From Prolixibacteraceae bacterium (GTDB taxonomy: Bacteria; Bacteroidota; Bacteroidia; Bacteroidales; Prolixibacteraceae): a DNA stretch of 64,000 bases. Location of the stretch: positions 1 through 64,000 of the forward strand of contig JAIBEZ010000015.1 of NCBI GenBank assembly GCA_019459485.1. The letters run 5' to 3'. Both the position numbers and the translations under genes were made by a program. The notes under the pieces are model-generated. The model saw nothing but the letters and a program-made list of their open reading frames with translations, was not told the DNA's origin and ran no database searches. Shown piece after piece: positions 8,977 to 18,178 of the stretch. Each line of letters opens with the position of its first letter. Positions within the stretch are counted from its first letter, which is position 1.

Positions 8977-9884
8977 AGAAGAGAGATTTAATTTCGATTA
9001 CTGATTATTCAAAAGAAGATTACTTGCGAATACTTGAACTCGCGGCTGATTTTGAGAAAAATCCGAACCAGAGGCTACTTGAAGGGAAAGTAGTTGCTTC
9101 TTTGTTTTTTGAACCATCAACCCGTACCCGATTGAGTTTCGAAACAGCCATTAACCGGTTGGGCGGCCGGATTATTGGTTTCTCTGACGCCGGTTCATCC
9201 AGCGTTTCGAAAGGTGAAACGTTGCACGATACCACCAAGATGGTAAGCAATTATGTCGATTTAATCGTTATGCGCCACCCGTTGGAAGGTAGTGCCCGTT
9301 ATGCCGCCGAAGTGGCCGATGTTCCGGTAATTAACGCCGGCGACGGAGCTAACCAGCACCCGACTCAAACCTTGCTCGACATGTATTCGATACTGAAAAC
9401 GCAGGGAACTTTGGACAACATCAATATTTTCATGATTGGCGATTTGAAATATGGCCGCACGGTTCATTCCTTACTGATGGCCATGAGCGAATTTGAAAAC
9501 CCGATTTTTAACTTTATTGCACCCGAAGAACTGGCCATGCCCGAAGAATACAAACTATTCCTGAAAGAAAAGGGAATCCGCTATTTTGAACACTCCGAGA
9601 TTAACGAAAACATTAATCACGCAGATATTATTTACATGACCCGCGTTCAGAAGGAACGTTTTATGGATCCGATTGAATACGAGAAAGTAAAGAACGTGTA
9701 TATACTTCGTAACAGTATGCTGAAAAATACCAAACCCAACATGCGTATTCTGCATCCGCTACCCAGGGTCAACGAAATTCACCCGGATGTTGATGACAAC
9801 GAAAAAGCCTATTATTTTGAACAGGCCCGGAATGGGGTTTACGCCCGTCAGGCAATTATTTCACATATCCTCAAACTTAAATAA
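8973..9884 (+). CDS. pyrB: Aspartate carbamoyltransferase catalytic subunit
   Basis: Condenses carbamoyl phosphate with aspartate, the first committed step of pyrimidine synthesis. The carbamoyl-phosphate loop [44 protein letters not shown] and the HPLPRVNEI aspartate-site motif are all present. At 303 aa it has the length of a class B catalytic chain. The regulatory chain gene pyrI follows 8 nt downstream, so a c6r6-type holoenzyme with nucleotide control is expected. A leader ORF and terminator upstream suggest attenuation. Confidence 0.97.
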   Translation: MKKRDLISITDYSKEDYLRILELAADFEKNPNQRLLEGKVVASLFFEPSTRTRLSFETAINRLGGRIIGFSDAGSSSVSKGETLHDTTKMVSNYVDLIVMRHPLEGSARYAAEVADVPVINAGDGANQHPTQTLLDMYSILKTQGTLDNINIFMIGDLKYGRTVHSLLMAMSEFENPIFNFIAPEELAMPEEYKLFLKEKGIRYFEHSEINENINHADIIYMTRVQKERFMDPIEYEKVKNVYILRNSMLKNTKPNMRILHPLPRVNEIHPDVDDNEKAYYFEQARNGVYARQAIISHILKLK

Positions 9885-9892
9885 CAACTGTC

Positions 9893-10363
9893 ATGAGCGA
9901 TCAATTAAAAAAGAAACTAAAACTGAAAGTCAGTGCAATCAACAATGGCACAGTAATCGATCATATTCCTTCTGAAAATTTGTTTAAGGTTATTTCCATT
10001 TTGGGGCTTCAAAAAGTGAAAACGCAAATTACCTTTGGGGCAAATTTCGAAAGCGAAAAATTGGGAAGTAAGGCTATCATCAAACTTTCTGATGTATTTT
10101 TTGAAGACGATGAAATCAATAAAATCTCATTGATTGCCCGAAACGCCAAATTGAATATTATTCGTGATTACGAAGTGGTTGAAAAACGGGTGGTTGAAGT
10201 CCCGGATAAAGTTATCGGGATCGTTAAATGCTTCAATCCGAAGTGCATCACCAACAATGAAGAGATTACAACGTATTTCACCGTTATCTCGAAGAATCCG
10301 CTCGACCTGAAATGTAAATACTGCGAAAAAATTACGCACGAGCATCAAATGGTTATAAAATAA
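9893..10363 (+). CDS. pyrI: Aspartate carbamoyltransferase regulatory subunit
   Basis: Regulatory chain that binds CTP/ATP in its N-terminal domain and clamps to PyrB through a C-terminal zinc domain. The four zinc cysteines are visible as C-x4-C in CFNPKC and CxxC in CKYC. The N-terminal [15 protein letters not shown] matches the nucleotide-binding region. The length of 156 aa is normal. It lies 8 nt after pyrB and is clearly cotranscribed. Confidence 0.96.
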   Translation: MSDQLKKKLKLKVSAINNGTVIDHIPSENLFKVISILGLQKVKTQITFGANFESEKLGSKAIIKLSDVFFEDDEINKISLIARNAKLNIIRDYEVVEKRVVEVPDKVIGIVKCFNPKCITNNEEITTYFTVISKNPLDLKCKYCEKITHEHQMVIK

Positions 10364-10381
10364 CACTATAAAAAGCATCAA

Positions 10382-10837
10382 ATGACACGACCAGATTTTT
10401 CGGCAACCTATCAGAAAATATCGGATTTGGTTGCTCTCAATCCGGATGATTTACTATTCCGGATTTGTGAACTACTGAAACAGGAAGTTTACCACTACGA
10501 CTGGGTTGGGTTTTATATCCTTGATACGGAAAAGAACGAATTGGTATTGGGGCCGTATGTCGGGAAGCCCACCCAGCATACTCATATTGCTGTAGGAAAA
10601 GGCATTTGCGGACAAGTAGCTGAAAGCGGCCAGACCATGGTCGTTCAGGATGTCACCCAGGTTGACAACTATATTTCGTGTGGTCTCGATGTACAATCGG
10701 AGATCGTTGTTCCGGTAATGAAAAATGGAAAGTTTGTAGCCGAACTGGATATCGACAGCCACTCGCCTGCCCCATTCGCAGCAGCCGACAGCGAATTTTT
10801 AAGCAAAATTTGTAATTTGTTGGTCGATCGTTTTTAG
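10382..10837 (+). CDS. GAF-domain free methionine-(R)-sulfoxide reductase-like
   Basis: A single GAF domain of the fRMsr (YebR/MsrC) type, which reduces free methionine-R-sulfoxide. Family motifs include DWVGFYILD, LVLGPYVGKP, VGKGICGQ, ISCG, SEIVVPV and ELDIDSHSP. Two of the three cysteines of the E. coli enzyme are kept (in GICG and ISCG); the first, located just before the GRG/GKG turn, is missing, and this stretch reads PTQHTHI. The catalytic cysteine of the family is thought to be the retained ISCG one, so activity is plausible. It starts 18 nt after pyrI and probably belongs to the pyr transcript. Confidence 0.82.
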   Translation: MTRPDFSATYQKISDLVALNPDDLLFRICELLKQEVYHYDWVGFYILDTEKNELVLGPYVGKPTQHTHIAVGKGICGQVAESGQTMVVQDVTQVDNYISCGLDVQSEIVVPVMKNGKFVAELDIDSHSPAPFAAADSEFLSKICNLLVDRF

Positions 10838-10949
10838 CATGATCTGTTTGATTCTAAAAATGATATAAAAAATGGAAAGGGCTCCGAATATTATTTTTCT
10901 GAAATAAATACACCTTTACCCAATATTTTACAGGTTTTGGTTGTTTTGA

Positions 10950-10999
10950 TAGTTTAATTTGCAGTAAATTGTATTACTGCCGATTAAACTATTTGTTTT
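10950..10999 (+). terminator. Large AT-rich stem-loop before dedA
   Basis: Two 18-nt arms (10950-10967 and 10974-10991) pair except at the TT/CG positions, with a 6-nt loop, and are followed by TTTGTTTTT. It most simply reads as the terminator of the pyrBI-fRMsr transcript. It could instead be an operator, because it lies only 34 bp before the dedA start. Confidence 0.5.
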
Positions 11000-11024
11000 T
11001 AAACGATTGTTTATATCAGAGACC

Positions 11025-11672
11025 ATGATGAACGAAATATTCGAAATACTCTTTCATACCAACGAGGCCATTTTCGCCATCGTTTCCGAAAATGTTTGGG
11101 AAGCTTACCTCGTTCTTTTTTTAATCATTTTTTTGGAAACCGGACTGATCGTATTCCCCTTTTTACCAGGCGATGGATTACTTTTTTCGGCCGGTGTAAT
11201 TGCCGCTTCTTCCGAAATGAGTATTTTTTTGTTGGTTCCTATATTAATTCTGGCCGCAATTTTTGGCAACCATTTTAACTACAGGATTGGAAAACAAATT
11301 GGCGATAAGATTGAAAAGAGCCAGAATAAACTGGTGCAGAAATACCTGGTGAAATCTATTATCCAGACCCGGAAATTCTACGAAAAACATGGCAAAAAAT
11401 CGATCATTATTGGCCGGTTTTTCCCTGTAATCCGTACTTATATTCCATTTTTTGCCGGAACAGTAAAGTTTGATTTTCAAATGTTTAAATCTTATACAAT
11501 TATCGGATCTGTAATCTGGGTCCCATTTTTTACATTAAGTGGCTATTTCCTTGGAGAACTACCTTGGATTAAGAATAATTTTGAAATCATCTTTCTCGGA
11601 TTGATCATTGTGACACTGATCCCGTTTTTTTATGCTGCAATTAAAACGTTTCTGTTTCAGAAAAAAGCATAA
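11025..11672 (+). CDS. DedA-family membrane protein
   Basis: Polytopic inner-membrane protein of the DedA/VTT family; members flip or move undecaprenyl phosphate and other lipids, but the substrate here cannot be told. The conserved elements are ETGLIVFPFLPGDGLLF near the N-terminus, GNHFNYRIGKQIGDKI, and the re-entrant region GRFFPVIRTYIPFFAG with its essential Arg residues. An upstream in-frame TTG (11007) exists, but ATG 11025 (or 11028) is the natural start, giving 215 aa. Confidence 0.85.
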   Translation: MMNEIFEILFHTNEAIFAIVSENVWEAYLVLFLIIFLETGLIVFPFLPGDGLLFSAGVIAASSEMSIFLLVPILILAAIFGNHFNYRIGKQIGDKIEKSQNKLVQKYLVKSIIQTRKFYEKHGKKSIIIGRFFPVIRTYIPFFAGTVKFDFQMFKSYTIIGSVIWVPFFTLSGYFLGELPWIKNNFEIIFLGLIIVTLIPFFYAAIKTFLFQKKA

Positions 11673-11718
11673 ATCTGCCATAATACATTCGTAAGCCTTA
11701 ATTATTCGACAAAAAAGC

Positions 11719-11726
11719 TATTTTTG
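11719..11726 (+). promoter_or_regulatory. -7 element for the amino-acid permease
   Basis: TATTTTTG matches TAnnTTTG exactly and lies 20 nt before the permease ATG. Confidence 0.6.
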
Positions 11727-11745
11727 GTACTTCAAAATTAGCCTT

Positions 11746-13263
11746 ATGTCAAAATTGTTTGAGATCAAACCATTGTCTGTCCTGCTCTCCGAATCCAAAT
11801 CAGATCAGGGATTACGAAAATCACTCAATGCACTGAATTTAACCACATTGGGAGTTGGAGCCGTAATTGGCGCAGGTATATTCGTGCTCACCGGTCAGGC
11901 TGCAGCCCAGTATGCCGGTCCTGCCATCGTAATATCGTTCCTGATATCCGGACTTGCCTGTTTGTTTGCAGGCTTGTGTTATGCCGAATTTGCATCGATG
12001 ATACCCATTTCGGGAAGCGCCTACACCTACGCATATGCAACCATGGGCGAATTTGTTGCCTGGATTATTGGTTGGGACCTGATTTTGGAATACCTGTTTG
12101 CCGCATCAACCGTTTCGGTTGGCTGGTCGGGCTATGTGGTTAGTTTCCTGAAGGATTTTGGATTAATTATTCCGGCCCAATTCACCGCCGCGTTGGGAAC
12201 TGTTCTGGTTGATATACCGCAGGTTGGCTGGAAAATGGTTACCCCCGAACTGACTAAAAATTTAGCTGAGACCGGAATTGCTATCGATAGTCTCCCACAC
12301 CTGACTGCAATTTTAAACTTACCGGCCATGTTTATTGTGGCCTTTATAACCATTTTATTGCTGGTCGGAATCCGCGAATCCGCACGATTCAACAACGTCA
12401 TGGTCATTATTAAGGTATTTGTAATTATACTCTTCATTGGTATTGGATTTATGTTTGTGAATAAAGCCAACTGGGTGCCGTTTATTCCTGAAAATACAGG
12501 AGAATGGGGCCATTTTGGATGGAGTGGGATATTCCGCGGGGCTGCAGTCATCTTTTTTGCCTACATCGGATTCGACGCCGTTTCGACTGCCGCACAGGAA
12601 GCTAAAAATCCTCAAAAAGATATGCCTATCGGAATTTTAGGATCATTGGGAATTTCAACTCTTTTATACATTTTGGTAGCTATTGTGCTCACCGGAATTG
12701 TAAGTTACACATTCCTGAATGTAGCCGACCCTATTGCAGTTGGTGTTGACGCGATGGGGCCAGGACTTTTCTGGTTGAGGCCAATTATCAAAATTGCAGC
12801 AATTGCCGGATTAAGTTCTGTGATTCTGGTCTTGTTAATGGGTCAACCCCGCATTTTTTATTCCATGTCGAAAGACGGATTGCTTCCTCCGGTCTTTTCA
12901 AAAATACACCCCCGCTTTAAAACGCCCTATGCAAGCACCATTATTACAGGTTCTGTTGCGTTAATTCTGGCTGGAGTACTTCCTATCAGTATTCTTGGTG
13001 AACTGGTTTCAATTGGCACTTTGCTGGCTTTTGCCATTGTTTGTGTGGGTATAATTGTTTTAAGGATAAAACGCCCCGATATTCCACGATCGTTCAAAAC
13101 ACCATTCGTTCCGCTTATTCCGATTCTTGGCGCCGGAATTTGTATCCTGCAGATGGCATCACTACCCTGGAAAACCTGGGAGCGTTTAATTATATGGATG
13201 GCTTTGGGTTTTGTGATCTATTTTACCTACGGGATCAGGAAAAGTAAATTGCGGAATCCTTAA
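11746..13263 (+). CDS. APC-family amino-acid permease
   Basis: Cationic/neutral amino-acid transporter of the APC superfamily. About 12-14 hydrophobic helices are visible. The helix-1 substrate motif GVGAVIGAGIFVLTG and the FFAYIGFDAVSTAAQEAKNPQKDMPIG region are typical of the YfnA/CAT branch. A 505-aa length fits. Substrate is not deducible. It has its own promoter and is flanked by genes of unrelated function. Confidence 0.88.
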   Translation: MSKLFEIKPLSVLLSESKSDQGLRKSLNALNLTTLGVGAVIGAGIFVLTGQAAAQYAGPAIVISFLISGLACLFAGLCYAEFASMIPISGSAYTYAYATMGEFVAWIIGWDLILEYLFAASTVSVGWSGYVVSFLKDFGLIIPAQFTAALGTVLVDIPQVGWKMVTPELTKNLAETGIAIDSLPHLTAILNLPAMFIVAFITILLLVGIRESARFNNVMVIIKVFVIILFIGIGFMFVNKANWVPFIPENTGEWGHFGWSGIFRGAAVIFFAYIGFDAVSTAAQEAKNPQKDMPIGILGSLGISTLLYILVAIVLTGIVSYTFLNVADPIAVGVDAMGPGLFWLRPIIKIAAIAGLSSVILVLLMGQPRIFYSMSKDGLLPPVFSKIHPRFKTPYASTIITGSVALILAGVLPISILGELVSIGTLLAFAIVCVGIIVLRIKRPDIPRSFKTPFVPLIPILGAGICILQMASLPWKTWERLIIWMALGFVIYFTYGIRKSKLRNP

Positions 13264-13398
13264 TCTGCACGCTGCCATTTCAGGAATATTACCTGATCGT
13301 TTCTTAAGCTGGTTTTAAATTCGTCAACAAATCAACGCATTCCGCTGTTTGAAAGTAAAATGTGTTTGACCACGAATCCGGATTTAAAATCTTCGACC

Positions 13399-14787
13399 AT
13401 GAAATTAATTCGCTACATTTTGGGCGTATTCGTCGCAATATGCACGTTTGACGAAGCACAATCACAAAATACCAATCAACTTATTCCGTTTGCCAGCGGA
13501 TTAACCAGCACTGTGTGTATTACCCATTCCGGAGACGACCGGCTTTTTGTTGCCAATCAGCGGGGAATCATAAATACAATCAGTTCTACCGGCGTAGTAA
13601 ATACCGTGCCCTTTCTCGACATCCGCGACCGGGTGGTTTATGGTGGTGAGCGCGGTTTGCTGGGGATCGCTTTTCATCCTCAATACCGAACAAACGGGTA
13701 TTTCTATGTCAATTATATTGGCGCGGGCGACAGCACCCGTATTTCAAGGTTCAGTGTTAACCCGGGAAACCCAGAAATAGCCAATCCTGGTAGTGAATAT
13801 AGACTGATGACGATCTTTCAGCCCTACGCTAACCATAACGGTGGCGACTTGAAATTTGGTCCTGACGGATATTTATACATTGGTTTAGGCGATGGCGGTT
13901 CGGGTGGCGATCCAGGAAATCGGGCTCAAAATCATAAAGAGCTCTTAGGTAAAATACTACGGATTGATATTGATCATGGAAACCCGTATGCCATACCGAC
14001 AACAAATCCTTTCTATAACAGTACCACAACCAAAGGCGAAATATGGGCAATCGGGCTGCGTAATCCCTGGCGATTTAGTTTTGACCGCATCACCAACGAC
14101 ATGTGGATAGCCGATGTTGGACAAAATTCATTTGAAGAAATCAACTTTCAGCCTGCTGCCAGCAAAGGAGGTGAAAACTACGGATGGCGCTGCTACGAAG
14201 GCAACCAGGCCTACAGTTCAAACGGATGCGCACCATTCTCTACCTTCACGTTTCCGGTTTACACCTATCCTTTGGGAGACGAATGCTCGGTAACCGGCGG
14301 GTACATTTACAGAGGTTCCGTTGCATCGCCGTTTTATGGTCGTTACTTTTTTGCTGATTATTGTTCCGACCGGATTTGGACCTTACAAAACGTATCAGGA
14401 AATTGGGTAAAAGCAGATTTTGGACAGTTCTCCGGAAATAATTTCAGCACATTTGGCGAAGATGTAAATGGCCAGCTTTATGTAGCCGGAATTTCTTCAG
14501 GAAAGATTTTCCGTATTGCGGATCAGGTAACCCAAGCCAACAGCCCTTTAAATACGCTGAATTTTAAGCTCATTCAGCATCCATCAACAAAAATATTCAG
14601 CATTGAAACCGATAAAATGGGGAATCAAATTCAAGTATCTGTTTACGATATTATGGGCAAGAAACAGTATCAAACGATTAAAAATGAGACCAATGCTGAA
14701 ATAGATCTTACGTTCCTGAAATCAGGTATGTATTTCTTAAAAGTGACTATTGATGATAAAAGTGAAGTAAAAAAAATAATGTTTTGA
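13399..14787 (+). CDS. Secreted glucose/sorbosone dehydrogenase-like protein with T9SS tail
   Basis: A PQQ-type sugar dehydrogenase (GSDH) beta-propeller. Motifs include GERGLLGIAFHP, NHNGGDLKFGPDGYLYIGLGDGG and GLRNPWRFSFD. A signal peptide covers about residues 1-22. The last ~75 residues (from NTLNFKLIQHPS, with VYDIMGKK and LKSGMYFLKV) are a Por-secretion-system type A sorting domain, so the protein is expected to be exported by the type IX system. An in-frame ATG at 13360 would place 13 polar residues before the signal; ATG 13399 is preferred (462 aa). Substrate and PQQ dependence are inference. Confidence 0.85.
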   Translation: MKLIRYILGVFVAICTFDEAQSQNTNQLIPFASGLTSTVCITHSGDDRLFVANQRGIINTISSTGVVNTVPFLDIRDRVVYGGERGLLGIAFHPQYRTNGYFYVNYIGAGDSTRISRFSVNPGNPEIANPGSEYRLMTIFQPYANHNGGDLKFGPDGYLYIGLGDGGSGGDPGNRAQNHKELLGKILRIDIDHGNPYAIPTTNPFYNSTTTKGEIWAIGLRNPWRFSFDRITNDMWIADVGQNSFEEINFQPAASKGGENYGWRCYEGNQAYSSNGCAPFSTFTFPVYTYPLGDECSVTGGYIYRGSVASPFYGRYFFADYCSDRIWTLQNVSGNWVKADFGQFSGNNFSTFGEDVNGQLYVAGISSGKIFRIADQVTQANSPLNTLNFKLIQHPSTKIFSIETDKMGNQIQVSVYDIMGKKQYQTIKNETNAEIDLTFLKSGMYFLKVTIDDKSEVKKIMF

Positions 14788-14850
14788 CAAATTCCCGTGG
14801 TTCTGAATGATTTATTTCAAAAACAGAATAGAAAGCATAATTTTAGCAAA

Positions 14851-14858
14851 TAATTTTG
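14851..14858 (+). promoter_or_regulatory. -7 element for the CDF transporter gene
   Basis: TAATTTTG matches TAnnTTTG, 40 nt before the ATG at 14898. Confidence 0.5.
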
Positions 14859-14897
14859 TTCAGGTATCACCGAATTTTATAAGCGTTACAATCAATC

Positions 14898-15803
14898 ATG
14901 TCACATCAAAACTCGTCAGTAAAATCAATCTTATTTGCCTTAGTTGCAAACCTCGGAATTGCCATTACTAAAACCGTAGCAGCAGTCATTACTGGTTCAG
15001 GAGCCATGCTTGCCGAATCAATCCACTCGTATGCCGACTGTGGTAACCAGGGACTTCTGTTTCTGGGATTAAAAGCCTCGAAAAAAGGTCCGGACCAAAA
15101 TCATCCTTTGGGATACGGAAAAGCCATCTTCTTCTGGTCGTTTATTGTTGCCCTGATTTTATTCAGCATGGGTGGTTTATTTTCAATTTACGAAGGGATT
15201 CATAAGCTAAGTTCGCACGAAGGATTAACCAGTCCGTATATTGCTATTGTGGTACTTTCAGTTAGCATTCTGCTCGAAGCGGCGTCGTTGTGGGGATGCC
15301 TTACGCAAATCAATAAAGTACGCCACGACGAAAGTTTATGGAAATGGTTTTTAAACAGCCGCCAAAGTGAACTGGTGGTTGTGCTGGGTGAAGACATTGC
15401 CGCATTACTTGGGCTCGTATTTGCCCTGATTTCGGTAATTCTTTCGATGGTAACCGGCAACCCGTTGTTCGACGCTATCGGAAGTATTGGAATTGGCGTG
15501 TTGCTAATCGTTATCTCCTTGTTTCTGGGTATAAAAATTAAAGGATTGCTTATCGGACAAAGTGTCGATCCTGAAGTCAGTCAGGAGATAACAACCTTTC
15601 TGGAAGGCCAGCCCGAAATAAATAAAGTTCTGAATTTAATCACCCTGCAATTAGGCGCCCAGGTAATGGTTGCAGTAAAAGTAAAGATGGCTAAAGTTGA
15701 AACAGTTGATCAACTGATTGGAAACATTAACAGTTGCGAAGCTGCGCTGAAAAAACAAAATCCGGCCATTCAATGGGTTTTCTTTGAACCGGATGTGGAA
15801 TAA
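14898..15803 (+). CDS. Cation diffusion facilitator (ZnT9-like branch)
   Basis: Inner-membrane proton-coupled divalent cation exporter. Six helices are visible; the helix-2 metal motif is HSYAD. In helix 5 the usual HxxxD is replaced by an acidic pair (GEDIAALLG), a feature I associate with the SLC30A9/ZnT9-type branch, so metal choice may differ from zinc. A C-terminal cytosolic domain is present (about 215-301). It is convergent with the siroheme operon, whose last gene ends 7 nt away. Confidence 0.82.
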   Translation: MSHQNSSVKSILFALVANLGIAITKTVAAVITGSGAMLAESIHSYADCGNQGLLFLGLKASKKGPDQNHPLGYGKAIFFWSFIVALILFSMGGLFSIYEGIHKLSSHEGLTSPYIAIVVLSVSILLEAASLWGCLTQINKVRHDESLWKWFLNSRQSELVVVLGEDIAALLGLVFALISVILSMVTGNPLFDAIGSIGIGVLLIVISLFLGIKIKGLLIGQSVDPEVSQEITTFLEGQPEINKVLNLITLQLGAQVMVAVKVKMAKVETVDQLIGNINSCEAALKKQNPAIQWVFFEPDVE

Positions 15804-15809
15804 AATTTT

Positions 15810-16547
15810 CTACCTGCTCAGCCGTTCTATATTTTCACCAATAATTACCAATGCCGGCATCGCAGGTTTTTCCGTTTCGAGTATTTGTGCGATTGTTCCG
15901 AGCGTACCTTCCAATGCACTTGAATCGGGCTGCGAAACTTTGCTAAGTATCTGAACTTTAATTTCCGGAGAAACTTCGAGATCGATTAACCGTTGTGCCA
16001 GCTTAACTAATTTATTGAGGCCCATAAAGAAAATAATGGGGGAACCCGATTTCAATACAGAAACAAAAGTCTGTAAATCACAAAAATCACCTTCGCAATA
16101 ATGGCCCGTACCAAATAACACCATGCTGTTTTTTCCGCGTTCCGTAAGTGGAATACCGTACAAAGAAGCAGCGCCAAGCGCAGAAGTTACTCCGGGAATG
16201 GCTTCGTAATGGAGCCCGTTTTCGATACAAAAGCGGATTTCCTCGGCACCGCGTCCAAAAATCATCGGATCACCTGATTTCAACCGCACTACTTTTTGTC
16301 CCTTTGCGGCAAGTTCAATAATCAACTGGTTAATCCAATCCTGACGATCGGTTTGGTCCTGTCCATCCTGATAGATTTTCCCAACATAAATGCGTTGAGC
16401 TTCGGGCTTAGCCAGGTTCAGGATTTCTTCGCTCACCAGCGCATCATGCAGAATGCAATCGGCCTCCTGAATACGTTTTAGCGCCTTGATGGTCAGCAAT
16501 TCCGGATCGCCCGGACCAGCGCCTACTATAGAAATGAGTGAATTCAT
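15810..16547 (-). CDS. cobA: Uroporphyrinogen-III C-methyltransferase (SUMT)
   Basis: SAM-dependent enzyme that methylates uroporphyrinogen III twice to precorrin-2, the entry to siroheme. The family motifs VGAGPGDPELLT at the N-terminus and VRLKSGDPMIFGRGAEE are intact. The open frame extends to 16616, but ATG 16547 (MNSLISIVGAGPG) gives the canonical 245-aa enzyme. It is the last gene of the sulfite/siroheme operon and feeds the precorrin-2 dehydrogenase encoded near the operon's 5' end. Confidence 0.93.
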   Translation of the reverse strand: MNSLISIVGAGPGDPELLTIKALKRIQEADCILHDALVSEEILNLAKPEAQRIYVGKIYQDGQDQTDRQDWINQLIIELAAKGQKVVRLKSGDPMIFGRGAEEIRFCIENGLHYEAIPGVTSALGAASLYGIPLTERGKNSMVLFGTGHYCEGDFCDLQTFVSVLKSGSPIIFFMGLNKLVKLAQRLIDLEVSPEIKVQILSKVSQPDSSALEGTLGTIAQILETEKPAMPALVIIGENIERLSR

Positions 16548-16618
16548 AGCTAATAACTGAAGGATTGAACCTCTGAATGAAGAGTTAAAAAATAAAGTAT
16601 TCGCTGATTTTTGCACGT

Positions 16619-17458
16619 TTACTTATTCACCTGCTCCAGACTTTCCAGGTAATTTATCGGGCTTTGGTATTTAAACCGATAATTTAGTAAACGTATTAAT
16701 TTGCTGCTATCGACTATTTTGTAGGCCTCCGGTTTCTCCGAAATAAGAGGTTCCGGCAAACCAGAAATTTGCGCTGCCCGGCTATAAAAATCCTTCTTCA
16801 AAGGGTGCTCCGGACTACTGGCATTTAAAGTCTCTCCCCAAAGATCCTGTTCTATAATTGCCGAAATAATTCCTATGCAATCGTCCTGATGAATTAAGTT
16901 CACGGGCGAATTGGGGACCGGAACTGTGGATTTCTGAAGGAACCTGGCCGGATTTCTGTCAGCCCCGATTAATCCTCCAAAACGAAGGATGGTTGTTTGA
17001 AAATCAGTCAGATTATTCAACAAATTTTCAGCCAGCAACAAGGCCCTTCCACTTTCTTTATCCGGAACCAACGTATCTTCTTCCTTTGCCAGTTGATTTT
17101 TATCCGGATAAACCGATGTTGACGATATAAAAAGTACTTTTGATAAACCACTTTCTAAAATAAAGGGTATTAGTTGAGTAATTTTCGCCGGGAATATTCT
17201 TTCAATATGACTGGTTCTGCGAGGCGGAATAGAAATAATCAGCACATCGCAATCAAAGAATGTTTGATCAACCACTATGGCAACAGTTTCGTTTAGAACA
17301 ATACGGTAAGGTGATATTCCTGCATCGCTAAGAATTTCAAACTTATTGGTATCAGTCACCGAACCTTTTACCGAAAATCCTTTACTAATCAAGAATTTAC
17401 CGAGCGGCAGACCTAACCAACCGCAACCTAATATCGAAATTGTTCCCTTATTCATCAA
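16619..17458 (-). CDS. NAD(P)-binding SDR/epimerase-like protein
   Basis: Extended short-chain dehydrogenase fold with an N-terminal dinucleotide site ILGCGWLGLPLG and a downstream FISSTSVYP segment typical of the epimerase group (YeeZ-like). The substrate is unknown. It lies between hemD and cobA in the siroheme operon, with 5 nt to hemD, so it is cotranscribed with tetrapyrrole genes. A direct role in siroheme synthesis is not established. ATG 17455 is an equally good start. Confidence 0.75.
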   Translation of the reverse strand: MMNKGTISILGCGWLGLPLGKFLISKGFSVKGSVTDTNKFEILSDAGISPYRIVLNETVAIVVDQTFFDCDVLIISIPPRRTSHIERIFPAKITQLIPFILESGLSKVLFISSTSVYPDKNQLAKEEDTLVPDKESGRALLLAENLLNNLTDFQTTILRFGGLIGADRNPARFLQKSTVPVPNSPVNLIHQDDCIGIISAIIEQDLWGETLNASSPEHPLKKDFYSRAAQISGLPEPLISEKPEAYKIVDSSKLIRLLNYRFKYQSPINYLESLEQVNK

Positions 17459-17463
17459 ATCGT

Positions 17464-18174
17464 TTACTTTTCATTCTCTTCCATCCACCTGGAAATAGAA
17501 TATTGAACAAACAATAATTCTTCAGGTTCAGGAGATAGGCAGACTTTATTTGTAAAAACCCTCCACGCAGCCCGTGCAGTTGAGTTTTCGTTGGCCAGAA
17601 TTAATGAGTCCGGATGAGGAAAATTTCCTGAAGCCTTAAAGCTGTCGATCCCTGCTGAGCTAAAAAACAGGTACGCATCAAAAATACCGTTAACTATTTT
17701 TTCAACCGGAGTATTCTTGTACGCTTCAAATGCCAAAAAAGGTATGTTTGAACCTAAAAATATGGAATTAATTTCAGAATGAAGTTGATCGCCATGTAAA
17801 AACAAAATGGTTTCACCCCGGTTTTGAGCCATTACCATGCCAGCAATTTCCTGGTGGTTTCCAAATGACGAAACAACGATAGGCAAATCAATGTTCCGTA
17901 AAATCGCTGCTTGTTTTTCCGACCAGCAAAATACCGTATCGGAGCCTGATAATCCCAATTGAGAATGAAAACGAACCAGCCAATGGGCTGCATATGAACT
18001 CGTAATTACCCATTGTTTGCTTTTATGAGCCACTGCTTTGAAGAGTTTTAAATCTGGTTTTTTATAGTCAATTTTAAAAAATGGCTCTTCAATGTATTGT
18101 ATATGTTGCTTTTTCAGCCATTGCCTTGTTTTTCCCGACAATTCTTCACCGATAAAAAATACTGGAGTTTTCAT
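17464..18174 (-). CDS. hemD: Uroporphyrinogen-III synthase (HemD-like)
   Basis: Closes hydroxymethylbilane to uroporphyrinogen III with inversion of ring D. Sequence conservation in this family is weak, but the two-lobed pattern and the loops WVITSSYAAHWL, DAYLFFSSAGIDSF and the NSTA segment near the C-terminus match. Its position between cysI and cobA makes the assignment strong, since it supplies the CobA substrate. The length is 236 aa. Confidence 0.82.
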   Translation of the reverse strand: MKTPVFFIGEELSGKTRQWLKKQHIQYIEEPFFKIDYKKPDLKLFKAVAHKSKQWVITSSYAAHWLVRFHSQLGLSGSDTVFCWSEKQAAILRNIDLPIVVSSFGNHQEIAGMVMAQNRGETILFLHGDQLHSEINSIFLGSNIPFLAFEAYKNTPVEKIVNGIFDAYLFFSSAGIDSFKASGNFPHPDSLILANENSTARAAWRVFTNKVCLSPEPEELLFVQYSISRWMEENEK

Positions 18175-18178
18175 GATA

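Noticed and set aside
13279-13295. Short palindrome TCAGG-N7-CCTGA after the permease
   Set aside because: Only 5-bp arms and no T-run; too weak to call a terminator or operator.
15200-15460. 86-aa minus-strand ORF inside the CDF gene
   Set aside because: It is a shadow of conserved transmembrane coding sequence.
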